A stretch of DNA of 64,000 nucleotides from CATOSD01 sp965203135 (GCA_965203135.1 CBDBBO010000001.1:1116001-1180000), one strand, 5' to 3'; positions 48,985-57,709 are shown, counted from the first letter of the stretch. Numbers and translations: made by a program. Notes: generated by a model not told the origin, from the sequence alone.

Positions 48985-50673
48985 ATGGTCACGATGAGCG
49001 GAGGGGAAGCCCTTGCGAAGTCGCTCGTAGGGGAAGGCGTCGAGGTCGTGTTCGGTGTCCCCGGTATACAGATATACGGCATCGTCGCCGCGCTGCGAGA
49101 CGAACCCGGCATCCGTATGGTCACCACGCGGCACGAACAGGCCACGACGTACATGGCCGACGGCTATGCCCGCGCATCAGGGAAGCCGGGAGTGGCGCTG
49201 GTGGTTCCCGGCGCGGGTCTTTACAACGCGGCGCCCGGACTGACAAACGCATACTCCCGCTCCACGCCGGTGCTACTGATTGCGGGCCAGGTGCCGCGTG
49301 GGGCAATCGGCAAAAACCTCGGAGCCGTTCACGAAATCGCCGACCAGCCCGGCGCGGTGCGCTCCGTGACCAAGTGGCAGGGGCAGGCGTCCAGGCCCCG
49401 CGAAGTGCCGGACGCCGTGTTCGAGGCGTTCAGGCAGATGCGTACCGGCCGCCCCCGTCCCGCTCTGTTGGAGATGCCGCCCGAAGCCGGCGTTGAGCGC
49501 GAGGAAGTCCGGATGCGCAATCCCGCTCGCATCTCCCGAATCGTGCCCAGCCCGGAAGACCTTCGGGAGGCCGCCCGGGCCATCGCCCTATCCAACACGC
49601 CCCTGATATACGCGGGCGGCGGCGTGGCACGCTCAGACGCCGAAGAGTCCCTCGTGAAGTTGGCGGAGGCGACCAACATCCCCGTGGTCACCTCCAGCGG
49701 AGGCAAGGGAGCCATCCCCGACAGCCATCCGCTGTCCTACGGCTCCTGCTTCAGTCCCCGGGGCGACCGGCAGGAGATGAACCAGCTCTTCGAGGTAATG
49801 CAATCCGCCGACGTGGTGATAGGGATCGGCGCGCGCTTTTCGCTGGGCAATCCGGCCGGCGAGGCGTCCCCGCTGGTGAACATCAACATAGACGACGCCG
49901 AACTCACAAGGCATCAGGCGAACACTATTCCCCTGCACGGAGACGCCAGGGCCACGATCGACGCCCTTCTGCCTTTCCTCATGGAGGCCGGGGCGGTTGA
50001 CCGACCATCGCCCGCCGAGGCGGTGAGCGCCGCCCGCAACCTGATAGCCTATTACGACATACGGCTCAGGGAGCCTCAGTATCCGGTCATCGAGGCGATG
50101 CGTAAGGGAATCCCACAGGACGCCTTCACGGTCTGGGACATCACACAATTCGGCTACTACGCCCGCACCCACTGGCGGGTCGACCACCCGAAGACCTACA
50201 TAGACTCCGGCTACTCGTTCAACCTCGGCTACGCCTTTCCGACCGCCCTGGGAGCCAAAATCGCCAGGCCCGACCGGCCCGTGGTCTGCATAACCGGAGA
50301 CGGCGGGTTCATGTTCAACTCGTCCGAATTGTCCACGGCCATCCAGTACGGCATCAACACGGTAACCGTCGTGTTCAGAAACGATTCCTACGGCAACGTC
50401 GCCCGCGACCTCGACGAGGCGTTTGGCGGCGCCTACGGGACCGACCTGCACAACCCGGACTTCGTCAGGTTCGCCGAGTCGTTCGGCGCGGTCGGCATGA
50501 GGGCAGACGACCCGCGGGAGTTGGAGACGCTGATTCCGCAGGCGCTGGAGATGCAGGCGCCGGTGGTCATCGACGTGCCATTCGGAGAGATGCCCATACC
50601 GCGCGCGCCTCAGTTCGCGCCCTTCTACAGGCTCCCCTGGACGCAGCCCCAGGAGGGCCTCATCACATCCTGA
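48985..50673 (+). CDS. Thiamine-diphosphate-dependent enzyme (acetolactate-synthase-like)
   Basis: The 562-residue protein has the full ThDP enzyme layout: pyrimidine-binding N-domain (VEVVFGVPGIQIYG, then MVTTRHEQATTYMADGYARASG with the catalytic Glu region), a central domain and a C-terminal PP-binding domain with VVCITGDGGFMFNSSELSTA ... VVFRNDSYGN (the GDG-N motif). It would act on a 2-oxoacid or acyl-CoA; candidates are acetolactate synthase, benzoylformate decarboxylase or oxalyl-CoA decarboxylase relatives. AGGAGG precedes ATG 48985. It is bracketed by the halogenase gene and a copy of that gene's 3' end, so it appears to be cargo. Confidence 0.85.
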   Translation: MVTMSGGEALAKSLVGEGVEVVFGVPGIQIYGIVAALRDEPGIRMVTTRHEQATTYMADGYARASGKPGVALVVPGAGLYNAAPGLTNAYSRSTPVLLIAGQVPRGAIGKNLGAVHEIADQPGAVRSVTKWQGQASRPREVPDAVFEAFRQMRTGRPRPALLEMPPEAGVEREEVRMRNPARISRIVPSPEDLREAARAIALSNTPLIYAGGGVARSDAEESLVKLAEATNIPVVTSSGGKGAIPDSHPLSYGSCFSPRGDRQEMNQLFEVMQSADVVIGIGARFSLGNPAGEASPLVNINIDDAELTRHQANTIPLHGDARATIDALLPFLMEAGAVDRPSPAEAVSAARNLIAYYDIRLREPQYPVIEAMRKGIPQDAFTVWDITQFGYYARTHWRVDHPKTYIDSGYSFNLGYAFPTALGAKIARPDRPVVCITGDGGFMFNSSELSTAIQYGINTVTVVFRNDSYGNVARDLDEAFGGAYGTDLHNPDFVRFAESFGAVGMRADDPRELETLIPQALEMQAPVVIDVPFGEMPIPRAPQFAPFYRLPWTQPQEGLITS

Positions 50674-50681
50674 AACAATCC

Positions 50682-50774
50682 TCCGAGCCACACCGCGCGC
50701 AAGTGGCTGCCGCCCTCAACACCCCACGCATCCCCTACATCAACGGCGCCGTGGCGGAGCTGCGCGGGCTGTAG
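50682..50774 (+). pseudogene. Orphan copy B of halogenase-like gene 3' end
   Basis: Beginning 9 bp after the ThDP gene stop, the frame encodes SEPHRAQVAAALNTPRIP, then YINGAVAELRGL and TAG. It matches the halogenase end (RAEVAGAALNALRILYVDGAVAELRGV) with one codon fewer. The last 25 bases are nearly identical; upstream the copy is clearly diverged. It has no start and is a remnant. Confidence 0.8.
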
Positions 50775-50796
50775 GGCGACGGTCGTAGTGTGGATA

Positions 50797-52127
50797 CTAC
50801 CGACTACGCCGACTCGCGGTTCTCTTGTGGTAGCCGCTTGTAAACCATTCCCGGATTTCCTGCATTTCCTCAAGCTGACGCTGGGTTGTCTCGCTAAGTT
50901 GGAGTTCGTCATCATGCTGTTGCAGCATCTGTCGCTGGTTCTCGTCGCTTTGTCTTGGCGCTTTGATCAGCGGTTCTATCACCCAGGGATCAATGTGCGA
51001 GAGCGGACTCACTCCTTTACGTTCAAGTTTTTCGGGTGCCGGAAACCCCGTTCTCACGTCTACGCCAAAATGCTGAAGTCGGTCGCCGAACTTGTCGATA
51101 ATGTACTGTTTGATCGGGATGGCAGTGAAGTGATCTAATGGGTAGTAGTTCTCCTTTAACTCGTCGGCAAGGCCTGTTCCAAAGACGTACAGCATCGCTG
51201 CGGTATCTTCGTTTATTGACACCACTTCGCTTCCTCCGAGGTCGGCGTACAGTATCAATCTTGTCCGCTTGTGGATAGAATAGCTGAACAACCAAGGCTT
51301 CTTTGGGTTGGCTTGCACGAATCCCAACTCGGAGAGAATGATTGCATTAGCGAACACAACGCGCTGTGTCCTTGGGTACATAGGGGTTTGGTAATTGCCT
51401 ATGTACCATGGACGCAATGGAGTAGCGGCACCAGCGTTGCGGCTCATCTCGGCTACCGCGCTGTCTACAACCCTTACGCGCTGCAAGTGTCGGCGACGCA
51501 ACTCAAGGTATGGCACAGGAAATCGAGATTGGGAGGGGTCATCCGAGTAGAATGGCTCCGAAGGCTTGCTGACCCACTCTGACTCACACAGCCTTTCCAA
51601 CAATTCCCCTACGTCCACCGCATCATCCTCATCGGTAACGGTCAGCTCGATGACGGCAAGGCCCCACTGCCGGGCATCTTGCGCATAGTCCTCGTCCTTA
51701 CGATTTGAATAATGCACTTCAACGGCAAGTTGTTGCATCTGTTCGTTACGCCAAAGCACATCAACCCAGCGTTCACCAATCCTGTGCTCAGTAGAACCAT
51801 CCGCCACTTGGATAGTGGGCAACACATCACATTGACCCGTGTACCAAGGTGGCAGCGTAACGACTTGGTGCTTCACACTCGCCAACAGATCTTTGGCCCG
51901 CAAATGGATTGCCGTTTCGCGGCATGTTGAGACGTCCGCTTGGCTACCTGCTCGGTGTGCATAATGCGCGCGCCTACCGTCCTACTTGCCCTCCGATGCT
52001 CTAGTTCTTCCTCACAGCCCAGGCAGCTTACATTCGCCCTGCGACCGACGCCATCCTGCTCATCGGTTGGCGAGATACGTCCGCGACTGCGGTGAAGTGC
52101 GTATGGAATACTGAGATTCGCCACCAC
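50797..52127 (-). pseudogene. CoiA-like nuclease-domain gene, frameshifted
   Basis: Two frames join to one protein. From GTG 52127 the first reads VANLSIPYALHRSRG, then NVSCLGCEEELEHRR and RTVGA. At the GCGCGCGC run (51966-51973) the sense continues in another frame as HYAHRAGS, TCRETAIHLRAKDLL and on to 50797. Joined, this gives a zinc-finger-like Cx2C...HxxH and then a nuclease-like core (HRIGERWVDVLW; LAVEVHYSN with Glu), as in CoiA-type proteins. The C-terminal 250 residues are unrecognised. One indel in the GC run, real or from assembly, would explain it. It lies between copies B and C of the halogenase 3' end. Confidence 0.65.
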
Positions 52128-52184
52128 ACCGGCCCCTTGTCGACAGAGTTTGGGCGGACGCGACTTGTCGGCGCGTTATCTTGG

Positions 52185-52394
52185 CTAGGGAGTTACGTTG
52201 TTTACCGATGCCGTGAAAGTACTGCCGTCGGTCCCCTCCAACGTTAACACCACACTGATTTTGGCAACCCTGCCGCTCTTGCCCTTGTGTCGTCCACCAG
52301 TTATGAGTACGGACCCGCCTGGCAGAGGTATTGCCGCCAGATTGCGTATCAAGTCTAAGCGCATTGCATAAGTCTCGTTATCAGAACCAGCCAT
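52185..52394 (-). CDS. Small KOW-motif-like protein (69 aa)
   Basis: The 69-residue protein contains GGSVLITGGRHKGKSGRVAKI, which resembles a KOW motif (G-x-V-x-I-x-x-G-x-x-K-G-x-x-G-x-V), followed by a short beta hairpin VVLTLEGTDGSTFTASV. KOW domains bind RNA or proteins in NusG and ribosomal protein L24/L26. The N-terminus is helical (MRLDLIRNLAAI). It lies 57 bp upstream of the CoiA-like gene on the same strand, inside the same insert. SD is AGGAG. Function unknown. Confidence 0.6.
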   Translation of the reverse strand: MAGSDNETYAMRLDLIRNLAAIPLPGGSVLITGGRHKGKSGRVAKISVVLTLEGTDGSTFTASVNNVTP

Positions 52395-52520
52395 GGTGAA
52401 CGCTCCTGTCTTGTGGCTTGTCGCTTCCAGTACGGGATACTATAGGGGGTGCATTTCACCAAAGCAAAAGTTTCTTTGCAACGCCCCAATTCGAAGCTGC
52501 GAAAGCCTACGCCGGTCGTA

Positions 52521-52580
52521 CTAGACGCCCTCCGCATCCTCTACATCAACGGCGCCATCGCCGACCTCCACGGCCTCTAG
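52521..52580 (+). pseudogene. Orphan copy C of halogenase-like gene 3' end
   Basis: The frame LDALRILYINGAIADLHGL, then TAG 52578-52580, aligns with LNALRILYVDGAVAELRGV of the halogenase-like protein. It is more diverged than copy B at DNA level but keeps length and stop. It marks the right border of the CoiA/KOW insert and lies 8 bp from the end of the convergent gene at 52589. Confidence 0.75.
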
Positions 52581-52588
52581 CCGATAGG

Positions 52589-53134
52589 TTATGGTTCCCC
52601 GAACATCTTGATCGCCGCCCGCTGAGCAGCCGTCAACACGAGCGAGTCGTTGGACTGCGAGGGATATATCTCGGCATCGTCCCAGTAGCGCCGTGCAACA
52701 CTGGTCGCAGTGCCGATCTTGATTCCGCGTGCCTCAAGTTGGCGAACCAGATTGCGCGAGTCAAACAGAAAGACTGACGTAATCACCCAGGGTCGTATCG
52801 AACCGCGAGAGGATGCGGCAAATGTCCTCGGACCGGCGAGCACCAGATAGTAGTCGGGCAGATGCTCCGGCGTGATGTCTAGGAGGCTCTCAAGCTTCGT
52901 GTACCACTTGATGTTCACAGACCTGCCAGCGAGTGCCCCTTCGGTGAAGTAGCCGTCAATTGCTCTGTGCGATGCGGAGTCAAGAAGCTCGATACCGAAT
53001 ATCTCGGCTGCAACGTACTCTCCCACGTGGCCAATCAGCCCCGGACGGCCTATGACTTCGGCTATCTCCTGCTCGACGGCATTCCGTGATCTGACGAGTT
53101 CACCGAGTCGGCTTAGATCGGGCGGTATGCTCAA
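52589..53134 (-). CDS. Protein of unknown function, PD-(D/E)XK-like (181 aa)
   Basis: The 181-residue protein starts at TTG 53134, overlapping the CoA transferase stop (TTGA), so its translation is coupled. The segment GLIGHVGEYVAAEIFGIELLDSASHRAIDGYF ... GRSVNIKWYTK has the Glu...Asp...(I)K spacing of restriction-endonuclease-like folds, as in DUF6998-type proteins. The C-terminal half has YYLVLAGP and a helix (RNLVRQLEARGIKIGTATSV). It is an odd partner for a CoA transferase gene and is next to the cargo insert. Nuclease activity is not proven. Confidence 0.6.
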   Translation of the reverse strand: MSIPPDLSRLGELVRSRNAVEQEIAEVIGRPGLIGHVGEYVAAEIFGIELLDSASHRAIDGYFTEGALAGRSVNIKWYTKLESLLDITPEHLPDYYLVLAGPRTFAASSRGSIRPWVITSVFLFDSRNLVRQLEARGIKIGTATSVARRYWDDAEIYPSQSNDSLVLTAAQRAAIKMFGEP

Positions 53135-55632
53135 TAGATAGCCCGCTCCCCCTCCAACCGCGCGATCTCCTCCCCCGTCAGCCCCAGCAGCTCGCCGAAG
53201 TAGTGCCCGTTGTCCGCGCCCAGCGGCGGGCACCCCGCGATGACTCGGCTCGGCGTGTCGCTCAGCCGCACCGTCGCGCCCGGGTGCTCGTGCACCTCCC
53301 CCACCGGCCTGTGGTCCACCGTCACCACGTAGTCGCGGGCGCGCAGGTTCACGTCGTGGTACAGGTCCTCCCCGCTCGCCACGATGCCCGCCGGCACGCC
53401 CTCCCGCTGCAGCAGCCGCATCACCTGCCGCGCCGTCATATCGGAAGTCCACTCGCCGAGCTTCGCGTTCAGTTCGTCCAGGTTCGCCAGCCGGCCCTCC
53501 AGCGTGTCGAACTTCGCGTCCGACGCCCACTCCGGCTCCTCCATCGCGGCGCGCAGCCGCAGCCACTGCTCGTCCGTGTAGCACGCGATCGCGCACCAGG
53601 CGTCGAACCCCAGGCACTCGAACACGTCGTGCGGCGCGGCGTTCGCGTCCCAGTTGCCCCTCGCCTCCGGGACGTGGCCGTTGAAGAAGTAGTCCAGGAA
53701 CGCCTCGCCCATCGTCGCCACCAGCGCCTCGAGCTGCGCAAGCTCGATCATCTGGCCGCGCCCGGTGCGGTCGCGCAGCTCCAGCGCCGCCAGCGCCGCG
53801 AACGCGCCCGTCGCCGCGCCGTAGAAGTCCGGCAGCGGCACCTTGGGCCGGGTGATGCCCGGGGACTCCGGCTGCGCCCAGATGCCCATCGCGCCCGTGT
53901 ACGCCAGCAGACTCTGCCCGAACGCAAGCTCGGACGCGCGCGGGCCGTCGATGCCCATGCCCGGCATGCTGATGTAGATGATGTCCGGGTTCAGCTCGCG
54001 CTGCCGCTCGTAGCCGATTCCCCAGCCGTCCAGCACGCCGGGGCGGAAGTTCTCCACCACCACGTCGCACAGGCCGATGAGCCGCTCGCACAGCTCGACG
54101 GCCTCCGGCGAGCGCATGTTAAGCGTGACCGAGCGCTTGCTGCGGTTGATCTCCACGAAGCTGAACGACGCAAACGGCCCCCGCGCCTGCTGCCTGTCGG
54201 GCAGCATGTTGGACTCCACCTTGATGACCTCCGCGCCCAGCTCGGCGAGGTAGCGCGTCATGTAAGGCCCGGCCCACACCCGGCTGAAGTCGAGCACCCG
54301 GATGTTTTTCAGGGGCAACGGACGTTCGTCGTCCGCGGGGGGCGTGCCGCGAGCCTGCGCGGCCCCTGCACCTCCGACCTCAGCCCCTGCCATTCCAGCC
54401 CCTTCCCCTGTCATTCCGAGCGTAGCCGAGGAATCCGGCTGAGATTCTTCGACAAACTCAGAATGACAAGTTTGGCCGCCCAGCGGCTCGTCCGCCGTCC
54501 ACTCCGAGACAACCTCGTCCGTGTGCTGTCCCAGCAGCGGCGGCGGACGGTACAGCCGCCAGGGACTCGCCCCCATGCGGAACGCCCCCGTCGGCGTCGG
54601 GTACTTCCCCACCACCGGATGCTCCACGTCCACCAGGAACTCGCGATACGCCAGGTGGTCGTCCTGCATCAGGTCGTGGATCGTCATCAGCGGCGCGGTG
54701 GGAATGTGCCGCCGCTGCGCCTCCTCCGAGAACCCCATCTTGGTGAAGCCGCGGCTGAACTCCGAGATGATGTCGTTCAGCACGTCGCCGTTCTGCCGCC
54801 GGAACGCCGCGTCCTTCCACAGGTCGTCCTCCAGCACCGGGTTGTCCAGCCACTCGAACAGCGCGTCCACGTGGCGCGGGAAGGTCGGCTGCATGTATAT
54901 GAAGCCGTCGCTGGTCGGGTAGGTGTTGGTGGGCGCGATAGTGGGACTGCCCCCCGGCCTGCGGTTGATCTGCCCATCCGAGGCGTAGCGACCGAAGTAG
55001 GCCAGGATGTTGGCGAGCACCTCCTGGACGCACACCTCGACGTGCTGGCCGCGTCCCGAGTCGGTGCGGTGCCGGATGGCCGCCAGCGCCGCGAACGCCG
55101 CGTGCTGCGCCGAAAGCTGCAAGCCGGGCGAGAACGGGGCCATCGCGGGCCGCTCGTCCGGGTCGCCGAAGCCGTACATCAGCCCGCCCACCGCCTGCGC
55201 AATCAACTCGCCGGACAGGAAGCCTCTGTACGGGCCGCTCATCCCGAACGGCGTAATCGTCACGTACACCAGGCCGGGGTTTGCGCGACTCAGCTCGTCG
55301 TAGCCAAGGCCGAGGTCGTCCAGCGCGAACGCCGAGCCGTCGTCCACCAGGATGTCCGCCGCCCGCGCCAGCGCCGCGAAGCGTCGCCTGTCCGTCTCGT
55401 CGCGCAGGTCGAGCGCGACGCTGCGCTTGTTGACGTTGAGGGGCAGGAACGGGATGCTGCGCTCCGGCCCCGGCTCGTTCTTCGCGAAAGGACGCAGGTG
55501 TCGCGCGGCGTCGCCCTTGGGCGGCTCCACCTTCACCACGTCCGCGCCCAGGTCGGCCATCAGCCGCCCGCAGTACTGCGCGCCCGGCCCGGTCAGGTCG
55601 AGCACGCGCAGGTGCGAAAGCGCTGCCGTCAT
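53131..55632 (-). CDS. Double CaiB/BaiF-type CoA transferase with repeat-derived linker
   Basis: The 833-residue protein is two family III CoA transferase domains in tandem. Domain 1 (about 7-380) has LRVLDLTGPGAQYCGRLMADLGADVVKVEPP and VTITPFGMSGP; domain 2 (about 440-820) has IRVLDFSRVWAGPYMTRYLAELGAEVIKVES, VENFRPGVLDGWGIGYE and the catalytic-region Asp in LPDFYGAATGAFAA. It would move CoA between carboxylic acids. The linker (about 388-408) is translated from a 60-bp palindromic repeat (CHSEFVEESQPDSSATLGMT). ATG 55632 is preceded by GAAGGG. It follows the ThDP gene by 27 bp, suggesting a joint acyl-CoA pathway. Confidence 0.87.
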   Translation of the reverse strand: MTAALSHLRVLDLTGPGAQYCGRLMADLGADVVKVEPPKGDAARHLRPFAKNEPGPERSIPFLPLNVNKRSVALDLRDETDRRRFAALARAADILVDDGSAFALDDLGLGYDELSRANPGLVYVTITPFGMSGPYRGFLSGELIAQAVGGLMYGFGDPDERPAMAPFSPGLQLSAQHAAFAALAAIRHRTDSGRGQHVEVCVQEVLANILAYFGRYASDGQINRRPGGSPTIAPTNTYPTSDGFIYMQPTFPRHVDALFEWLDNPVLEDDLWKDAAFRRQNGDVLNDIISEFSRGFTKMGFSEEAQRRHIPTAPLMTIHDLMQDDHLAYREFLVDVEHPVVGKYPTPTGAFRMGASPWRLYRPPPLLGQHTDEVVSEWTADEPLGGQTCHSEFVEESQPDSSATLGMTGEGAGMAGAEVGGAGAAQARGTPPADDERPLPLKNIRVLDFSRVWAGPYMTRYLAELGAEVIKVESNMLPDRQQARGPFASFSFVEINRSKRSVTLNMRSPEAVELCERLIGLCDVVVENFRPGVLDGWGIGYERQRELNPDIIYISMPGMGIDGPRASELAFGQSLLAYTGAMGIWAQPESPGITRPKVPLPDFYGAATGAFAALAALELRDRTGRGQMIELAQLEALVATMGEAFLDYFFNGHVPEARGNWDANAAPHDVFECLGFDAWCAIACYTDEQWLRLRAAMEEPEWASDAKFDTLEGRLANLDELNAKLGEWTSDMTARQVMRLLQREGVPAGIVASGEDLYHDVNLRARDYVVTVDHRPVGEVHEHPGATVRLSDTPSRVIAGCPPLGADNGHYFGELLGLTGEEIARLEGERAIY
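54409..54468. repeat. 60-bp TGTCATTC palindromic repeat inside coding sequence
   Basis: The ends TGTCATTCCGAG and CTCAGAATGACA are inverted repeats (11 of 12 paired), with GAGGAATC/AGATTCTTC arms further in. Length is 60 bp, a multiple of three, and it is read through in frame in the CoA transferase gene. A half copy lies at 428-456. Confidence 0.85.
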
Positions 55633-55659
55633 TTCGCGCCGCCCTTCACACACGCATGG

Positions 55660-57300
55660 CTAGTCGAACCGCGACCGCCGCGCCTCCATCCCGCTGTGGA
55701 TGTCCAGCAGCACCGTCCGCCCCTCGGCGTTCAGCCGCTTGGCCTCCTCGAGCGCGCTCGCGACCTCGCCCGGCTCCGACACCACGATCCCCACTGCGCC
55801 CATGCCCTCCGCTATCTTCGCGTAGTCGCCGCCCATGTGCGTGACGCCGTACAGCTCGCGCGCCGTCGGGTAGCCGCCCGGATACGTCGCCATGCCCCCA
55901 TTGTTGAGCACGATCGTGGTGATGGGCGCGCCCGCGCGCACCGACGTCTCCACGTCCAGGCCGGACATGCCGAACGCGCCGTCGCCCATGAAGTTGAGGC
56001 AGAACTTGTCCGGCTTTGCCAGCTTCGCGCCGATCATCAGCGGTATGCCGTAGCCCAGGTGCGTGGTCTTGCCCCAGCCGATGTAGCTGTTCGGCGTGGT
56101 CGCGGTGTAGAAGGGCATGATCGTGTCGCGGGGAGCGCCCGCGTCGTGGGTCACGATGCTGTTGTCGTGGTCAAGCACGCGCTCAAGCTCGCCGATCACG
56201 CGGTAGACGTTGATGGGCGTGTCGTCGGAGTCCAGAAGGTCCTTCCACTCCGAGAGCCACTTCCCCTTGACCTCGGCGATCTCGTCCGCCACGCCCGTCT
56301 GGCCGCGGCGGCCGTTCTCGCCCGCCTGCGCCTTCACCTCGTCTATAAGCATCTGGATGGTCAGCTTGGCGTCACCCGGCAGCCCCACATCCACCGTGAA
56401 GTCCTTGTTGAGGTCCTCGATGCTCTCCGTGTTGTGGATGATCACCTTGCCGTCCGGAATCGGCTGGCCGTAGCTGGTGCGGGTCATGCTGGAGCCGAGC
56501 GCCATCAGCACGTCCGACTCCTGGAGCCACGTCCGCGCGTGCAGGCCGGTCGCGCCGCTGCCCGAGCCGAGCGACAGCGGGTGCCGCTCGTCGAACCCGG
56601 ACTTGCCCGGCATCGTGCAGTAGACCGGCACCTCGGCCAGTTCCGCAAGCTCGCGCAGTTCCGCGGTGGCGTCGGAGAACAGCACGCCCATGCCCGACCA
56701 GATGACCGGCTTCTTCGCCCCCAGCAGCAGCTTCACCGCGTCCCGCACGTCCGACTGCGCAGGCGCCTGCGGGCTGCGCTTGGGCGGCTGGTACGCCATC
56801 GCGGACTCCGGCACGTCCTGCGGGCCGACGTCGGCGGGTATCTCGACGATGACCGGACCCGGCCGGCCGTTGCGCAGCGCGTGGAAGGCGCGGCGCATGA
56901 CGTTTCCGACCTGGTCGGCCTTGAACAGCACCTCGCTGTGGGTGGACACGCTCTGGTAGGTGCGCGCCGGCGAGAAGTTGGGCTGCACGGAATACTGGGC
57001 CAGGGCCGGACCGCCGGGCAGATACAGCACCGGCACGTTGTCCGCGTAGGCCTGGGCCAGGCCGCCCATCGAGTTCTCCGAACCCGGTCCGCCCTGCGTG
57101 ATGATCACGCCGAAGCCCTCGCGATTGCTCATGCGGCTGTAGCCGTCCGCCGCCATCACCGCGCCGCGCTCCTGGCGGAACATGATCGTGCGTATGCCCT
57201 CGCGCGCCACCACCTCGATCAGCTCGTTGGACGGGAAGCAGGCGATCCACTCCACGCCCTCCATCTTCAGGATGCGCGCCACCGCTTCGAGAACGTTCAT
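55660..57300 (-). CDS. Thiamine-diphosphate-dependent enzyme, second copy type
   Basis: The 546-residue protein has ThDP-enzyme features: VEWIACFPSNELIEVVAREGIRTIMFRQERGAVMAADGYSRM (catalytic Glu region), a central domain with PVIWSGMGVLFS, and the PP domain FCLNFMGDGAFGMSGLDVETSV ... TTIVLNNGGMATYPGG (GDG-NN motif). It resembles acetolactate-synthase-like and oxalyl-CoA-decarboxylase-like proteins. Next to a CaiB-type transferase, an oxalate or 2-hydroxyacyl-CoA pathway is possible (formyl-CoA:oxalate transferase plus oxalyl-CoA decarboxylase), but this is inference. ATG 57300 has GGAGG 10 bp upstream; the longer frame to 57489 is not credible. Confidence 0.87.
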   Translation of the reverse strand: MNVLEAVARILKMEGVEWIACFPSNELIEVVAREGIRTIMFRQERGAVMAADGYSRMSNREGFGVIITQGGPGSENSMGGLAQAYADNVPVLYLPGGPALAQYSVQPNFSPARTYQSVSTHSEVLFKADQVGNVMRRAFHALRNGRPGPVIVEIPADVGPQDVPESAMAYQPPKRSPQAPAQSDVRDAVKLLLGAKKPVIWSGMGVLFSDATAELRELAELAEVPVYCTMPGKSGFDERHPLSLGSGSGATGLHARTWLQESDVLMALGSSMTRTSYGQPIPDGKVIIHNTESIEDLNKDFTVDVGLPGDAKLTIQMLIDEVKAQAGENGRRGQTGVADEIAEVKGKWLSEWKDLLDSDDTPINVYRVIGELERVLDHDNSIVTHDAGAPRDTIMPFYTATTPNSYIGWGKTTHLGYGIPLMIGAKLAKPDKFCLNFMGDGAFGMSGLDVETSVRAGAPITTIVLNNGGMATYPGGYPTARELYGVTHMGGDYAKIAEGMGAVGIVVSEPGEVASALEEAKRLNAEGRTVLLDIHSGMEARRSRFD

Positions 57301-57616
57301 CTGGGTATCCTCCACACGTTTCTGGCAATTGGAAATGCGTAAAGTAGCATACGCCCAAACGCAAGCGCGGGCAAGCGGGGGGCGCGGCGCGCGGAGGCTC
57401 AGGCCTCTTCGTTCTCCACTCTCCGGCCGGGAGCGCGGGTCAGGACGGGAGAATTCGAGCGGCGATTGGGCCTCTTGTGCGGGCTTCACGAAAAATCTGC
57501 ACTATTCTGCTACATGCTGCCCAATCCGTAGCTGGGCGGCCCGATGCTTTTGTCACTTTCTGTGAGCCAAGTTGTTAAGGATCGTCACGCGCATTGCGCG
57601 GAATGTGGCAGAACGG

Positions 57617-57655
57617 GACCCGTTCGGCAAGCTCAGGGCAGGCTCCGCCCCTACT
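57617..57655. repeat. CCRTTCGRCARGCTCAGGGCAG repeat
   Basis: ACCCGTTCGGCAAGCTCAGG then GCAGGCTCCGCCCC. Related copies are at 8108-8143 and 62712-62735. Confidence 0.65.
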
Positions 57656-57691
57656 CAGCAATTGGCGGCCGCAGTGCCTATGCTGTAGAAA

Positions 57692-57709
57692 ATAGCACGC
57701 GCGTGCTAT
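57692..57709. promoter_or_regulatory. 18-bp perfect palindrome, possible operator
   Basis: ATAGCACGCGCGTGCTAT is a perfect inverted repeat, followed directly by AGAAT so that TATAGAAT (57707-57714) could be a -10 element overlapping it. It lies about 390 bp upstream of the ThDP gene at 57300 and 340 bp from the end of the CAP gene. Confidence 0.4.

Noticed and set aside
53203..57342. Very long open frame (1379 codons) on the plus strand
   Set aside because: It is the antisense of the CoA transferase and ThDP genes, with His/Arg-rich composition and no motifs; a GC-rich shadow frame.
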